The notes under the pieces: model-generated | Seen by the model: only the letters and a program-made list of their open reading frames with translations | Database searches by the model: none | What the model was told of the DNA's origin: nothing | In this document: in pieces, positions 21,888-33,740 of the stretch | How the letters are laid out: the number at the start of each line of letters is the position of its first letter | Position numbering within the stretch: the stretch's first letter is position 1 | Assembly: GCA_028023455.1 (NCBI GenBank) | Contig: JAQFVV010000545.1 | Span: 126,001 to 190,000, forward strand | From: Epiperipatus broadwayi | Lineage: Eukaryota; Onychophora; Udeonychophora; Euonychophora; Peripatidae | Direction: 5' to 3' | Length of the DNA: 64,000 nt | Program-made: the position numbers and the translations under genes

Positions 21888-21912
21888 AAATTTTTATTTA
21901 TGTTTTGTTCTA
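21888..21912. repeat. Target duplication of the PLE pair, right copy
   Basis: AAATTTTTATTTAT pairs with 19182 onwards, one mismatch in 14. Confidence 0.5.
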
Positions 21913-22634
21913 ACAAAAAAAAATGTTCACCATTACTTATTGAACTATTAACATTGGATTGTTCCTTCATTAAACAAAGTCTAATTATTCTAGGAATTCA
22001 TATTGTTCAGAGACAGAATTTAAAAAACTAATTGGAATCAATATACTGGATATCTTCGATAGAATATATTAATAAAATGTAATTAATTTGCTCTTGCTGT
22101 TATAGGTTTAACAAATTCATAATAAGTGTTGTTAAAGTTCATCCCTCATGTATATTGGAAGCAATTTATTCAAAGCTTGGAACAAAACTAGAAGTGATTT
22201 TTTTAATAATCTTTTTTTTTATTACAAAAATTACTGACAGTTACATTACTGTATGATAGTAGGAAAAAGTGGCATAAAAATTTACAAGGTCTAGTCATAA
22301 GACCTAGTCTTTTTTATAAAATCTTGATGGATGTAGAAATACCTCTAAAAGAAGTATTGCTTCACTGCTAATCAGGTTGCCAATCTCATGTATCAAGATT
22401 CCTAAACTCAAAATTTATAGAATGAGGAAAAGCATCATTAGAGCTGAATTGCAAGCTTTTTCACATCGTTTCTTTAATATCAATCTGATAAAGTTAGTAG
22501 ATATTGGTAAACTTGAACTTGCTTTGGATTGTTTTAAACAAGAAAGATCACAGGAGTGGATAATTATCAGAGTTTCTAAAAAAATATGGAAACTAAAGCC
22601 AAAGCACTGTTGGCAAAACTATTCTGTAATAATC
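21913..22634. other. Spacer with an unassigned open frame
   Basis: The 90-codon frame at 22377-22649 shows no known domain or splice context. The other stretches show nothing. Confidence 0.3.
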
Positions 22635-23215
22635 TATAATTGTTGTTAAAACAGGCAAAACTCACTATACATATTGCCACACACAGCAAGCTAGAGTAAT
22701 CAATGGATTGCAAAAGGCTTGTGTATAAAGTCCCCATTTAGTGCCTACTCATCCAATATCCCCAGACTAGTTTCTGGCTTGTGGCCTTTGTCAGTAAGGA
22801 GCCTTGGATCTGAGATCACTGCACCTAGATCTCAGGATCTAATGCAATCTTCCAGCAACCACCTTTTATCTCCATTTAACTACAAAACTATGATTCTTAA
22901 ACTGAAAACACCTTAATGTTTTCAATCCAAACCCATTAGCTTTTATAGTCATATGGGTCTGAACCCAGTTCAGTACCCATACATTTTGGTGTCTTTGGTT
23001 TTTTTATAACCATAGCCACAAGCCAGAAACTAGTCTGGGGATATTGGACAAGTAGGCACTAGATAGGGATTTTATGCACTAGCCTTCTGGCATCCATTGA
23101 TTACTCTAGCTTGCTGTGTGTGGCAATACGTATAGTGAGTTTTGCCTGTTTTAACAACAATTATACACAAGCATAAGAGTGGTGGTCATGTGATGTTTAT
23201 TGGCTTAATATATAA
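22635..23215. mobile_element. Retrozyme array 2: one minus-sense unit inverted into a part plus-sense unit
   Basis: Sequence runs in the minus-sense orientation from 22635 to about 23017. It then switches at GCCAC (23015-23019) to plus-sense sequence as far as about 23215. The two outer arms are therefore near-perfect inverted repeats of roughly 150 bases (GGCAAAACTCACTATAC against GTATAGTGAGTTTTGCC). The minus-sense part has a full ribozyme; the plus-sense part starts inside ribozyme stem II. A target duplication is not clear. Confidence 0.8.
22751..22809 (-). ncRNA. Hammerhead ribozyme, array 2
   Basis: It has both parts of stem I (AUCCAA/UUGGAU; UCCUUA/UGGGGA), GGC-CACAA-GCC stem II, GAAAC, a UA loop and the canonical GUC triplet. 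The core reads CUGACAA, with the essential G8 changed to A, so it should be inactive. Confidence 0.8.
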
Positions 23216-24055
23216 TATTGTTAATACAGAAACTATTTCAAAAACTTGGCACAAAACTATCTTAAAACTAAATAAACCCAAGCAATGGACCAATAAATTA
23301 TCATTAAATATCATTATTATGTATTCAGTATGAAATCTGTGAAAGAATTCATATTATCAAGAATTCTGCCATTGAGAACTCACTACTTAAAAATAGGATG
23401 GGGTGTAGCCAGAAAAAGTTGCTATGAACAAGTTTGATCTTTAACAAATGACATGAAAAAGGCTTTCAAAGTAATCTAAAACTTATGCTTTATTCATCTA
23501 ACATCAGTTTGTGATTCTATTTGTAAAAGTAATTTTAAAAAAGTTTTAAATTTTTTAATTGCAAGAAAATTATTAATCTACTTGACAAAATGTTAATATG
23601 AAAATTCAAGTGACATTGACTGATAATTGTAATAGGTACAAAATTTTAATGAATGATAAGACCAGGGTCTTAGTCCTAATCTAATAATGTCAGTAATGTT
23701 TTATTTTCCCTCTAAACAACTACAAATCATTCCCTGAATCTAACCTTTTGCAATAATAAACTGAAGTACAATCAGAATCCATGCTATTTAGAAGTAATCT
23801 TGTATTATAGCTTTTTTTTCTTTATTTAGGAATAGATTAAAAATAATTTCTAGGAATAACTTTCTTAAAGAACTGGCTGGCACTACTTGAAATTATGATG
23901 CATTTGCTTTATGAACAGCCTCTTTAGCACTAACATTTTTTGCTGATGAATGTTGGACCCTTGCTTGAATAAAAAGTTTCCATTAACTTTTGTATAATCA
24001 ATTAAATTTAATCCATGAAAAATCTCATTGGTGTGCTCAAACAGTGGCTTTTTCA
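23216..24055. other. Non-coding spacer
   Basis: No feature was recognised. Confidence 0.4.
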
Positions 24056-24067
24056 TTTGTCATATAT
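24056..24067. repeat. Target duplication, left copy (array 3)
   Basis: TTTGTCATATAT is matched by TTTGTTATATAT at 25310-25321, 11 of 12 bases. Confidence 0.55.
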
Positions 24068-24218
24068 CTACATCACATGATCACCATTTCTTATGCTTGC
24101 TCATAACTGTTATTAAAACAGGCAAAACTCTCCATACAGTAGTGGCACTCAGTGCAAGCCAGAGTAATCAATGGATGCCAGAAGACTTGTGCATAAAATC
24201 CCTATCTAGTGCCTACTT

Positions 24219-24275
24219 ATCCAATATTCCCACTAGTTTCTAGCTTGTGAGTTTCATCAGTGAAAAGCCTTGGAT
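24219..24275 (-). ncRNA. Hammerhead ribozyme, array 3 unit 1 (damaged)
   Basis: Outer stem I, CUGAUGA and GAAAC are present. The cleavage region reads GUGGGA, with a base lost, and stem II is weak. It is likely inactive. Confidence 0.7.
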
Positions 24276-24689
24276 CTGAGAGCACTGTACCCAGATCTTA
24301 GGATCTAATGCAATCCTCCAGTAGCCACCTTTTATTTCTTCTTAACTACAAAACTATGAGAATAATATTAAAAACATAATATTTTCAATTCAAGCTCATA
24401 AGCTTATATAGTCATATAGGTCTGAACTCAGTTCAGTACCCATACATTTTGGTGTCTTTGATTCTTTAATAGCCATAGTTACCACTATCTTATTAGGCAG
24501 GATTGGTATAAAAGTACTAAACATCACACAATCACCATTTCTTATGCTTGCTCATAACTGTTATTAAAACAGGCAAAACTCTCCATTAGTGCCACTCAGT
24601 GCAGGCCAGAGTAATCAATGGATGCCAGAAGGCTTGTGAATAAATTCCTGAGAAGCCTTGAATCTAAGATCTATGTGCAGTACTCTCAG

Positions 24690-24748
24690 ATCCAAGGCTC
24701 CTCACTGATGAAAGCCATAAGCTAGAAACTAGTTTGGGGATATTGGAT
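24690..24748 (+). ncRNA. Hammerhead ribozyme, array 3 unit 2, with stem II covariation
   Basis: The layout is the same as array 1, but stem II reads AGC-CAUAA-GCU instead of GGC-CAUAA-GCC. Both sides changed together, so pairing is kept. CUGAUGA, GAAAC and GUU are intact. The paired change is direct evidence for the fold. Confidence 0.85.
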
Positions 24749-25145
24749 GAATAGGCACTAGATAGGGATTTTAGGCACAAGCCTTTTGGCATCCATTGAT
24801 TACCCTGGCTTGCACTGAGTAGCACTACCATATGGAGAGTTTTGCTTGTTTTAATAACAATTATGAGCAAGCATAAGAAATGGTGATCATGTGATGTTTA
24901 GTGGTTTTATACCAATCCTTCTTAATAGGATATTGGTGGCTATGGTTATTAAAGAACCAAAGACAGCAAAATGTATGGGTACTGAACTGAGTTCAGCCCT
25001 ACATGACTATATAAGTTAATGAGCTTGGATTGAAAATATCATTGTGTTTTCAATTTTATTCTCATAGTTTTGTAGTTAAGTAGAGATAAAAGGTGGCTGC
25101 TGAAGGGTTGCATTAGATCACAAGTTCTAGGTGTAGTGCTCTCAG

Positions 25146-25204
25146 ATCCAAGGCTCCTTACTGGCGAAAGGCATAAGCTAGAAACTAGTCTGGCGATATT
25201 GGAT
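25146..25204 (+). ncRNA. Hammerhead ribozyme, array 3 unit 3 (damaged)
   Basis: It has GAAAC with a canonical GUC triplet, but the core is CUGGCGA, with the conserved A6 changed to G. Inner stem I has a mismatch (UGGCGA). Confidence 0.75.
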
Positions 25205-25309
25205 GAGTAAACACTAGATAGGCATTTTATGCACTAGTTTTTTTGTATCCATTGATTACTCTGGCTTGCACTGAGTGGCAGTACTGTATGGAGAGTTTTG
25301 CCAGTTCTC

Positions 25310-25321
25310 TTTGTTATATAT
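25310..25321. repeat. Target duplication, right copy (array 3)
   Basis: TTTGTTATATAT pairs with 24056-24067. Confidence 0.55.
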
Positions 25322-27414
25322 TTTTCTGTCTCATATCATAAAAGAACTTTTTTCACAGGTAATGAAAAAACAGCTGTTAAATGGATTTGCAATAAACTTA
25401 AGATACAGTTTCACCAGCTAAGACTCATCTCAATTTAAAATATCAATTTTTGGATTTTCACTCCAAGAATCTACAATTAAAGGATTATGGCATAAAAATA
25501 GAATTCTTATGAAGTTCCAACAAGTTATTTTTTATATCCAATAATAAAACTATCTGGATTTGATCTTCTTAAATGTAACTGAAACCTCAAGACAGCTCAT
25601 GTTTATTGCATTTTTCTGCACCATAAATAGAATTTAACATCCATTGATAGTTATAAATAAGGACAAACACAAATCATGAATTGCATAGTTAATAACTATC
25701 AAATTGATGACTGCAGTGGCAGAATTGAAGGACTTAATAAAGCTATTAATAATCTACCTCATAGTTGGAATCTATACACTTTTATGTGATATTTTGTTAA
25801 TAATTACGCTATTCAAAAATTCAATATGCTAAATAAATAAATATGATAAAAAAATGCATATGCATAATAATGACAATAGAATGGGTTGTATCTATAAGAA
25901 GAGTTTAAAAACTTTTAAAATTTGATTTATTAGGTTCATTCAGATATTATGAAAGCAAAAGTCCTAGGATGTGGATATATATGATAACTATGTTTAAATT
26001 GAGATCTGGAATGTACATCAAACTACCTTACCAGAAAAATAATACATTTCATAACTAAATACTTAAAACTATGGCAAAGTAATACATCTGGTCATGAAGA
26101 TCTGTTGAATGGAAAATCTTTCTCAATGTAGGGGTTTCATATTCTCAATGGAAAACTGAAAAATATTAAGAAATACTATTTCAGACAAAATCATCACAAA
26201 TCTGAAGGAAGTATTTTTATGTTTTCCCCTGAAACCATTGTAGTGGATAATGTAACTGATTTATTTCATTAAACTTAAAAGCTTACTGGAAGAATGTGAC
26301 ACAATTCATATACTATATCATGCAGAGTGAGTAGAATTGTAAAGAAAGTAGGCTGAACACCTGAAGTAAATGTTTAAGAAATCTATTTCTATTAATACCA
26401 AACAAAAAGCAAATTTTTTTTTTAGCACAATACATGTATCCATTTATACTAATATCAAACAAAATGAAATTTGAAATTAAAGAAAATTTTAATGTAAATG
26501 ATAGTTATATAAATAACATATGGATATGAGATATAATAAAAAAGAAATGGATTAATAGTAGGACTATAACTGATCTGTTAAAACAAATGTTTGCAATTGA
26601 AACAAAAGATAATTATAGAATATTCATATAAAAACATTTGAAATTTTCTGATGCATAGTATGGTGATTATCAAATATTGCCAACTGTAAAATAAAAATCT
26701 AACAAATAGAAATGAAAAGAAAAAAGAAAAAAACCTAAGAAAACTGAAGTCATAATGCAGATAAAAAAACAGACTATTGCATATACTATAGAAGAATATA
26801 CAACTTAAAATGAGGAGTTTATTGAAATTGAAGTGAAGAAGTAATAAATCAAAATAAAAAATTTGATGAAGCTTAAGATGTCTAGACAAATGATCATGTT
26901 AAAGTGGCATTATCATCAGAGGTTTCTTCATAAGCACAAAGAAAAACCAGAAGATGAATACTACATTACCTAAAAGATTTTAATCATAATTAAGAGAGAA
27001 ATCTTTAGGATTCTGATGTAAGATATGCCATATACTAATGTAGCAAAGATATTTAAATATAAATCATAACAGAGAAATGTGTCTTCTAAAAAACGAAATA
27101 ATTAATGATAAATAACAAAGAAATTATTTTTGTAAATTAGAAAATATATTAATAAGACAGAATATTTTAAAATAAAATGAGAGATTAATAAACTAATTAA
27201 ATTTGTATAAAGTTTGTCTATTTCTTAATTAATTAATATGTAATATACAAATTAATCTGATAACTAAAAATACATCAGAGAACAAGTTAAATTAGAGGGA
27301 CACTATTTGCACACAAGAATGAATTGAGAGAAAAACTGGAAGAAATAGTAGAGAAAGGGATGCCAAGATAACAATTATCTGATACTATGTCCAGTTATTA
27401 TTAGGTATATATTT
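25322..27414. other. Non-coding A+T-rich spacer
   Basis: Only short, low-complexity open pieces are seen; the minus-strand frame at 26578-26889 is Phe/Leu-rich and without motifs. No repeat boundary was recognised. Confidence 0.4.
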
Positions 27415-27920
27415 GTAATAATACAGAAGTACTGAAAACCACTAGCTAGCCATATGTAAACTAACTGTTTATAAATGCAAAAATAGAATGAATCCATCTA
27501 TACTTTAGCTTGGATCATATATAAGCATATCTACTATAGATGTATTTACACACAGAGTGTAATTTGTATATACTAATATAATTTCAGGACAACTATAAGC
27601 TCTTCCAAAATCATTATAAGTGAGAGAAAGGCTGATCCTCATATTTAACCTCTAAGCATTAAATTAATCTTCAGTTAATAGTTGTAAATATAGCTTTTTG
27701 ATAGCTAAAATATAGTTGTAACATTGCAGAAGTATTGAAAATCTCTAGCTTGCCATATGTAAGTTAACTCTATACAAACACAAGTATAGAATGAGGCCAC
27801 CTATACTTTAGCTTGGATCATATATAAACATCATTTATAAAGAGTTCAGAATAGCTTATAGTTGTTCTGAAATTATATTAGTATACATAAATCATGCTCT
27901 GAAATCACTCTGTATTTAAA
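27415..27920. repeat. Duplicated block with an internal inversion
   Basis: About 120 bases at 27415-27540 recur in direct orientation at 27715-27835 (shared ATACTTTAGCTTGGATCATA). The adjoining 27545-27605 recurs inverted at 27847-27915 (shared ACTAATATAATTTCAG). This is probably a composite of one repeat family inserted or rearranged twice. Confidence 0.6.
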
Positions 27921-27925
27921 TACAC

Positions 27926-28137
27926 ATGGGTCTCGTTTTATGCGGTAGATAGGTTCCACAGAAAACCCGCATTAAAAAAAATCACACAAAAATAGACTTA
28001 ACTTACCTTGAAAAATGGGGATAGGGTCTGTAATTTTCAGAATTCGCATAAAAGCAAAGCAACAAGGAAAAATTACTTTAAAATTCGCATTAAAAAAATA
28101 AGGAAATAAAGTATGACTAATAAAAAATATCAAATAC
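27926..28137 (+). repeat. Dispersed repeat, copy 1 of an inverted pair
   Basis: It begins GGGTCTCGTTTTATGCGG and ends near TATGACTAATAAAAAAT. The reverse complement lies at 46621-46838. Both share GGTTCCA, ACTTAACTTACCTTGAAAA and TTCGCAT/ATGCAAA blocks. No coding frame was found. It has the size and structure of a short non-autonomous element. Confidence 0.65.
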
Positions 28138-28945
28138 TATATATATATATATAAATAGTCAAAATAAGAATCAGATCAATTCATAGATCACATGACCCTA
28201 TCTCTTAAGCTTGTAAGTTATAAACAGTGAGGATTGCCAATTCCTCTACAAGCTTTATGATAAATGCTTAGCCAGAGCCAGCACTTAAAATATCTCTGTC
28301 AGGAACCCCTCCCCAAACCCCTGACCATGGTTTTGTGAGAAATGTATATAAAATAAAGATTGTGTATTGAACATATTCGAAAAGTGTTTAATAAATACAT
28401 GTTTATTAAAAATAATGAGTGAATAAAAATGAAGTTTCTAGAATATATATTTTTTATGATATGGTTAGGAAAAATTTTACTTTGCTTTAATCCAAAGTTT
28501 TTGGACATTTTGTAGTTTGTTATGAGAAATTGTAATAACAATGATGAAAGAATTTTACAGATAACATTTACCATTGGTAAAAGCAATTTGAAGAAAAAGC
28601 TTTGTGTATTCTTGCATACTAAAAAGAATTAACCAACAGCCAAGAAGTCTTTTAGAAAGTTTGTACAAATATTTATCTCAAGATAATATTAAATAATTAG
28701 TTATCTAGACATGTTTACTTCTTGACTTGATCTGGATTGCACAAAAATATTTATACAATGTGTCAAATTTTGAAGATTAAAACTTTTGGTCATATATGCA
28801 AAAGTCATATATGCTTATTACAATGCATCATATTTGATTGCAACCATTGACTGTTTTTTCTGATAAAAATATCAGTATGTATTATTATTTTTTAATTGCC
28901 CAGTGTTTATAATTTTTAAATTTGATTTAAATTTTTTAATTATAG
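28138..28945. other. Intronic or intergenic spacer before exon b
   Basis: A TA microsatellite lies near 28138-28152. Nothing else was recognised before the acceptor at 28945. Confidence 0.4.
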
Positions 28946-29167
28946 GTGCCAGTTTTTCACACTGCCATATTAATGATGAATACACAAGTGATCATGAATC
29001 TATTAAAACTGAAGATTTTGAAATTAAATTTAAAAAGCTGATAATTAAAGAAGTTGCTGGAGTTCCTATTTGCAATTTTGATAATGCATTAATTTCAAGT
29101 GATGTTGATTCTGTAAAGACTGAATTAATTCAGGATATATTTGAAGGAGTTATGGAACAAAATATTT
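28946..29167 (+). CDS. Internal exon of an unrecognised host gene (exon b)
   Basis: The acceptor TTTTTTAATTATAG lies at 28945 and the donor ATTT|GTAAGT begins at 29168. The 222 bases are open as 2 + 73 codons + 1, phase 1 on both sides. The first split codon makes Gly with exon a. The residues are acidic and lysine-rich: an HCHINDEYTSDHES start, IKTEDFEIKFKKLIIKE, a CNFDNALISSDVDSVKTELIQ segment and FEGVMEQN. The paired IKTE/VKTE motifs resemble sumoylation-type sequences common in nuclear regulators, but this is only a pattern. No signal peptide or membrane span is visible. It is not part of any recognised transposon. Confidence 0.65.
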
Positions 29168-29439
29168 GTAAGTTAATGTACATACATTTAGATATTGAAA
29201 ATTTTAATAAGATTTTAGTTGTAGAAAAATACATTAAAAATCACACTTAATTTTCAATATTTCCATTTATATATCTATGAAGGTTTTCTAATTATATATT
29301 GTAATTGTCAGAAATGGAAGTGAGTGATGAAAAGTGAAATCACTATCAATATATTTCTCTTAAGAATGAATTTCACAACCTTAAAATAACTATATAATAT
29401 ATAACAATATATCTTATTAAACATCACAGTCTTTTTATA
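29168..29439. other. Intron sequence, nothing recognised
   Basis: Short A+T-rich stretch without features. Confidence 0.4.
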
Positions 29440-29520
29440 CCTTTAAGCAAATAATTTTTATTAATATAATAACAGTTTTGACTGTTCCTCACAGTCTTCT
29501 TCAAATCTACAAAAATTCAA
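29440..29520 (-). mobile_element. Second copy of the CTGATGA-hairpin element end
   Basis: On the minus strand, TTGAAGAAGACTGT, a GAGGA loop, ACAGTCAAAACTGTT and a tail ending AAAAATTATTTGC align with 12675-12800. The hairpin GACUGU/ACAGUC is kept as six pairs although the flanking core has changed. Confidence 0.5.
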
Positions 29521-29825
29521 ATATTATAACAATACAAGGAAGTTGTCTATATATATATATATATAAAGATATTACGCATGGGAGAAAGAGAAACCTAAAT
29601 AGCCATGTGTGTGTGTGTGCTGAAAATCTGATATATTAATCTTTAATTGGATTAAAGTTTATATCTGGACTAGAGAAAATCTCTAGTTTAATAAATGATT
29701 AGTAATAATCATTACGTGTTTATCAAAAAGTTGATAATGTAAAAGTTGGGAGAGGAGTAAATTGACACTCAAACATAAAAATGAGACAATTTGCTCTACA
29801 TAAATACTCTTCATGTAATAAAGAT

Positions 29826-29895
29826 GTATATGAGAGAAGATGACCTGGCCCAACTGATGAGTGCTGGTTCGGCATGAAATGCATCTTGGAGGTTA
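29826..29895 (-). repeat. Dispersed repeat family X, partial copy
   Basis: The reverse complement of this block (containing GGGCCAGGTCATC and CAGCACTCATCAGTT) matches 33541-33740 and 55517-55700. Confidence 0.6.
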
Positions 29896-29899
29896 TTTG

Positions 29900-32800
29900 T
29901 CTTTTATTGTATATTTATTTACATGGAATTATTTAAGAAATGAGAAGGAGTGGAAAAATATGGAAGTTGTCTATATATAAAAAAAATACAACCAAAACTT
30001 ATATATACATCAATTCAAATATTATAAAACTACAATTAAAACTTATATATACATCAATAAACTATCAATCAATTTTATACATATATTAATACTTTTAATC
30101 ACTATACATCATTTATTATATTATACCATTAGATTACTCAATCTTCAAAAGCTTTAAAAAAATTTTAAAATAATTTTAATATTTTATATTCTCTTATACA
30201 TTTTAATAAAATACTATTACATATATACCAATACATCCTCTCTATAAAATTATTTTAAAATATAAAACTTAATTTTATATATTATTTATTATATTACATT
30301 TTTAATTCTTTAACCTTTTAAATTTAAATCTTATAAAATCTTTCACATTTCTTAATAACTTATAATTTAAACACTTTTTCTTTTATATATATCTATTAAA
30401 TACGTTTTTTCATAAATACAAATTTCTATTCTTATTTTATTCCTAATCTATATTTAAATGTTAATTTTTTAAAAAAAATTATTTTTATTTTGAAAAAAAC
30501 TTTATTCCTCTATTACTTTATATACTTATTAAATTACTATACCCTTCTCATGCCAAATTACTATCATTTCTAAAACATACATACTTAACCACCTTACCTA
30601 TTACCTTACTTGCTCATACAATATTCTAATCCTCAAAAACTTTATCCACTATCTAGTCCTACTATTATAAATTTATTATTAAATTATATTTTATTTTTAT
30701 TCCTTGAACTATCTATAAGTTTAAAACCTTTTACCTCAATCTATTGCTCTACCTTTCCCTTTTCACCATTTTATTTTACTGTCCTACCACCCTTCTAACT
30801 TCCTTTTTCATCTTCTTTAACACAGCTCCCTCTACTATCTATTTAAAGAATATAAATTTTACTTTAAATCTATACTATATTCTATTCATGCCCTTCACCT
30901 CTTCTCTTGTACCAATATTGTCCCCCCCCCAATCTCTATTAATATTTGGCCTCCCTTTCTATCCCTACTATCAACTGCATAACTAATCATCCTAATATTT
31001 TCCTTTCCCAAAATATGCCCTGTCTATGATTATTTAATAAGATATATTGTTTATTAAAATTAGGTCATGTGACATCTGACTTGATTTTTTTTTTTTTATC
31101 AGTTGTATATGAATAAGCAAAATTACTGAAGAAGAAGAAGAAGAAGGAAGAAGTATATTTAGATTTATATAATAAACTAAAAATAGATAAATAGTTTATC
31201 ACATCATAGCCTCCAAGTTACAATAATACTCACAAATATTCAGCACACATTGAGAAATCTAAATCAGTAAAAAAGTTCCCAACAAATTATACAAACTACA
31301 AAATTAAATTTTATAATTATTAATTGTATAACTTTATTTTATGAGACCCTATTATTATGTAATTTAATTACAGTACTATATTACTCAATTTTGTTATACT
31401 TTAATGTAACATGAGTATGCACAAAATAATTTAATTCAAATATCTAAATATGAAAATGAGACCTTCAGCCAAAGTTCATAATCCATGAACAAAATATTTT
31501 GTCATATTATATGTGTTAATTTTGATAAAGTAAATTTATCATCAACAGTAACATTTGAACCTATTATTATTATGGTATTTCATTCATTCAGCTTCAATAT
31601 GAAAAGACAAAAACAAGATATGTATGTATAATACAGCAATACAAATTAAGTATATACATATAATCAGGTAAATGATAGTATGATAGTTAACATCATTATT
31701 CTATAACAATACATTTGTCTATCTTCAAATGCATGAATAAATATATCCATTATTAAAAATCCCATTAAAAATAAGTAGTTAACTTAATCATCATTCACCG
31801 GGATCCCATGGTAATATATGGAATGTCCAAAAATATATAAATAAAGGGCATGAATATTATTAATCAACATAAAACAAGAATGCACATTTTCAAGCATGCA
31901 TATCATCAAGCAGGAACTCTACATCTGCATTCTTTATATATTCAAGACAGAATAATATAACTTCAAATTTGGAATAATATATTGTCTACATACCTGTTAA
32001 TATTATTTTGATATATAAATATTATATATAAGCACGCTGCAAATGCACAATAGATAAATCTATGAATTTAAATTGATTAAGTTATACTATTACTTATAAA
32101 CAGATTACATAAGTTATTACAAATATTTAACATTTATTCATTTAACATGTATAAAATAAAATTCCAATAATCATTCAAATTTAAAACATTCACATTAAAA
32201 TAAACTATATTGTCTTAAATTCATTTGCATAAATTCAAATCTATAATATTTACTTAAAATTATTTGTATACATTTCTTTAAAACTCTCATAATTTGTTTG
32301 AATGGTAAAGAATTTGTTCCTCTAATTTTTAACAATAAATGAACCTATATGAAAATGTTAAATTACTATCAAAGTTTAAGCAATATGTAAACTAATATAT
32401 TTGAATCATAATAATAATTACAATATATATGCATTATTTATAAAGCACTATAAAATTCTTAAATAATAAATAACTCAAATACTATATTTCCATCCTCCAA
32501 AAGTTATTAAGTTTAACACAGTTTATATTAAAGTTTATACAGATTAAATTGTTATAACTTATGCACAATAGAGATGTCTTTAACTGAAAATTAATTTTCT
32601 TTTAAATAATCTCATAGTTATTAATAGAAATATTCCTTGAGTATTTACTTTAGAGCTCTAATATTTCCTCGTTATTGTCTATGAATCCTTTTAATCCTGA
32701 TTGTAATTTTTAAATTACAGTTAAAAGTTTTATTGTTGCTGATCACTTTGCATGTATCTTCATAAGCATATCTATTAACTTGCTCTACAGGGCAAAAATT

Positions 32801-33540
32801 TCTGATAATTTATTTTAATTCATCTTGGAACACTTAAATAAGATTTGTTTACAGATCCAGACAGGGATCCTAAAATTTTAGTCTTCCATCATAGCAAAAT
32901 CCACTTTAAATATTTTAGTTATAGCTATTTTTATTTTTAACACACAGACTATCCAATTTCCAGGTACAGTTTTCTAAATTATTTATTCTTGAAAATAACA
33001 ACAGTGTGCATATCAAATTAACAAACGTTTAATTAAAATATTAATTAACATTATTAATACCTTTGTCAGTAATTTAAATTACTCTAAACAACTAATAAAA
33101 TATTTAAAATAATCATTAAAATATATTTTATTTATAACATATAAATAATAATTATTATTATATACACACACATGCATGCACACATCTATATGTATGATAT
33201 AACACATGTTTATCTATTAGTGTTATCAATCATTTATTTCCAACATATGTATGTTTTGTTTTATTATGCTTAAATGACCCTTTTTCTCCTTTGCTTTATT
33301 TAATTTATCTTCAAAAAGCAAATATTTATTTTGCACTCCATCCCTTATTTCTATTTACTATTAAACAGTGAATGACAATAACCATGTGAATTGATTATAA
33401 TATGTTCATATATGTGTAAATTAAATTAAATATCCATTATAGATTAATTAATGTAATAACAATAAAACAATATTAATGGTGATAATAAATATTACTAATA
33501 ACCATTATAAAACACAAAAGTACTTTCATATGTAAATAGA
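29900..33540. other. Long A+T-rich stretch without recognisable genes
   Basis: It includes a T/C-rich strand-asymmetric block (about 30000-31000) whose open frames are low-complexity, a GAA run near 31126-31150, and TA microsatellites. No domain, splice-supported exon or repeat boundary was found. Confidence 0.4.
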
Positions 33541-33740
33541 AGGATTTGAACTCAGAATTTTTCATTGTTATTCATCCTCCAGTCTGTCTCAAGTAGCTGA
33601 TACACATGACCACATACATGTGAAAAAGGTACACAATCTACACAATCCCCAATATATGTACTTCATGCAGAACCAGCACACATCAGTTGGGCCATATTAT
33701 AATCTCCCACACATATACACAATCATTTTCAGTTATTTAC
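33541..33740 (-). repeat. Dispersed repeat family X (possible SINE)
   Basis: Read on the minus strand it ends with GAGTTCAAATCC, close to an RNA polymerase III B box, and includes CCCAACTGATGTGTGCTGG. Copies at 55517-55700 and 29826-29895 share the core. A complete tRNA-like head could not be drawn. Confidence 0.55.

Larger units (their letters stand above)
24068..25309. mobile_element. Retrozyme array 3: minus-sense then plus-sense tandem units
   Basis: Minus-sense units run from 24068 to about 24662 (start motif GGCAAAACTC at 24121 and again at 24572), with an internal deletion near 24650. Plus-sense units run from about 24662 to 25309 (ribozymes at 24690 and 25146, 456 apart). The switch lies at the palindrome AGATCT. 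The left outer end falls at the CATGTGATG position of the unit and the right outer end at GTTTTGCC, the reverse of array 1. A 12-bp imperfect target duplication brackets the whole. Confidence 0.8.

Noticed and set aside
24664-24870. 68-codon frame over retrozyme units (also 22719-22916 and 24028-24243)
   Set aside because: These frames recur only because the 456-bp non-coding unit is repeated. Other units have stops, and the ribozyme fold explains the conservation better.
30610-30986. Overlapping plus-strand open frames rich in Leu/Phe/Pro/Ser
   Set aside because: They lie in a T/C-rich strand-biased block. The composition alone keeps the frame open, and there are no motifs or splice sites.
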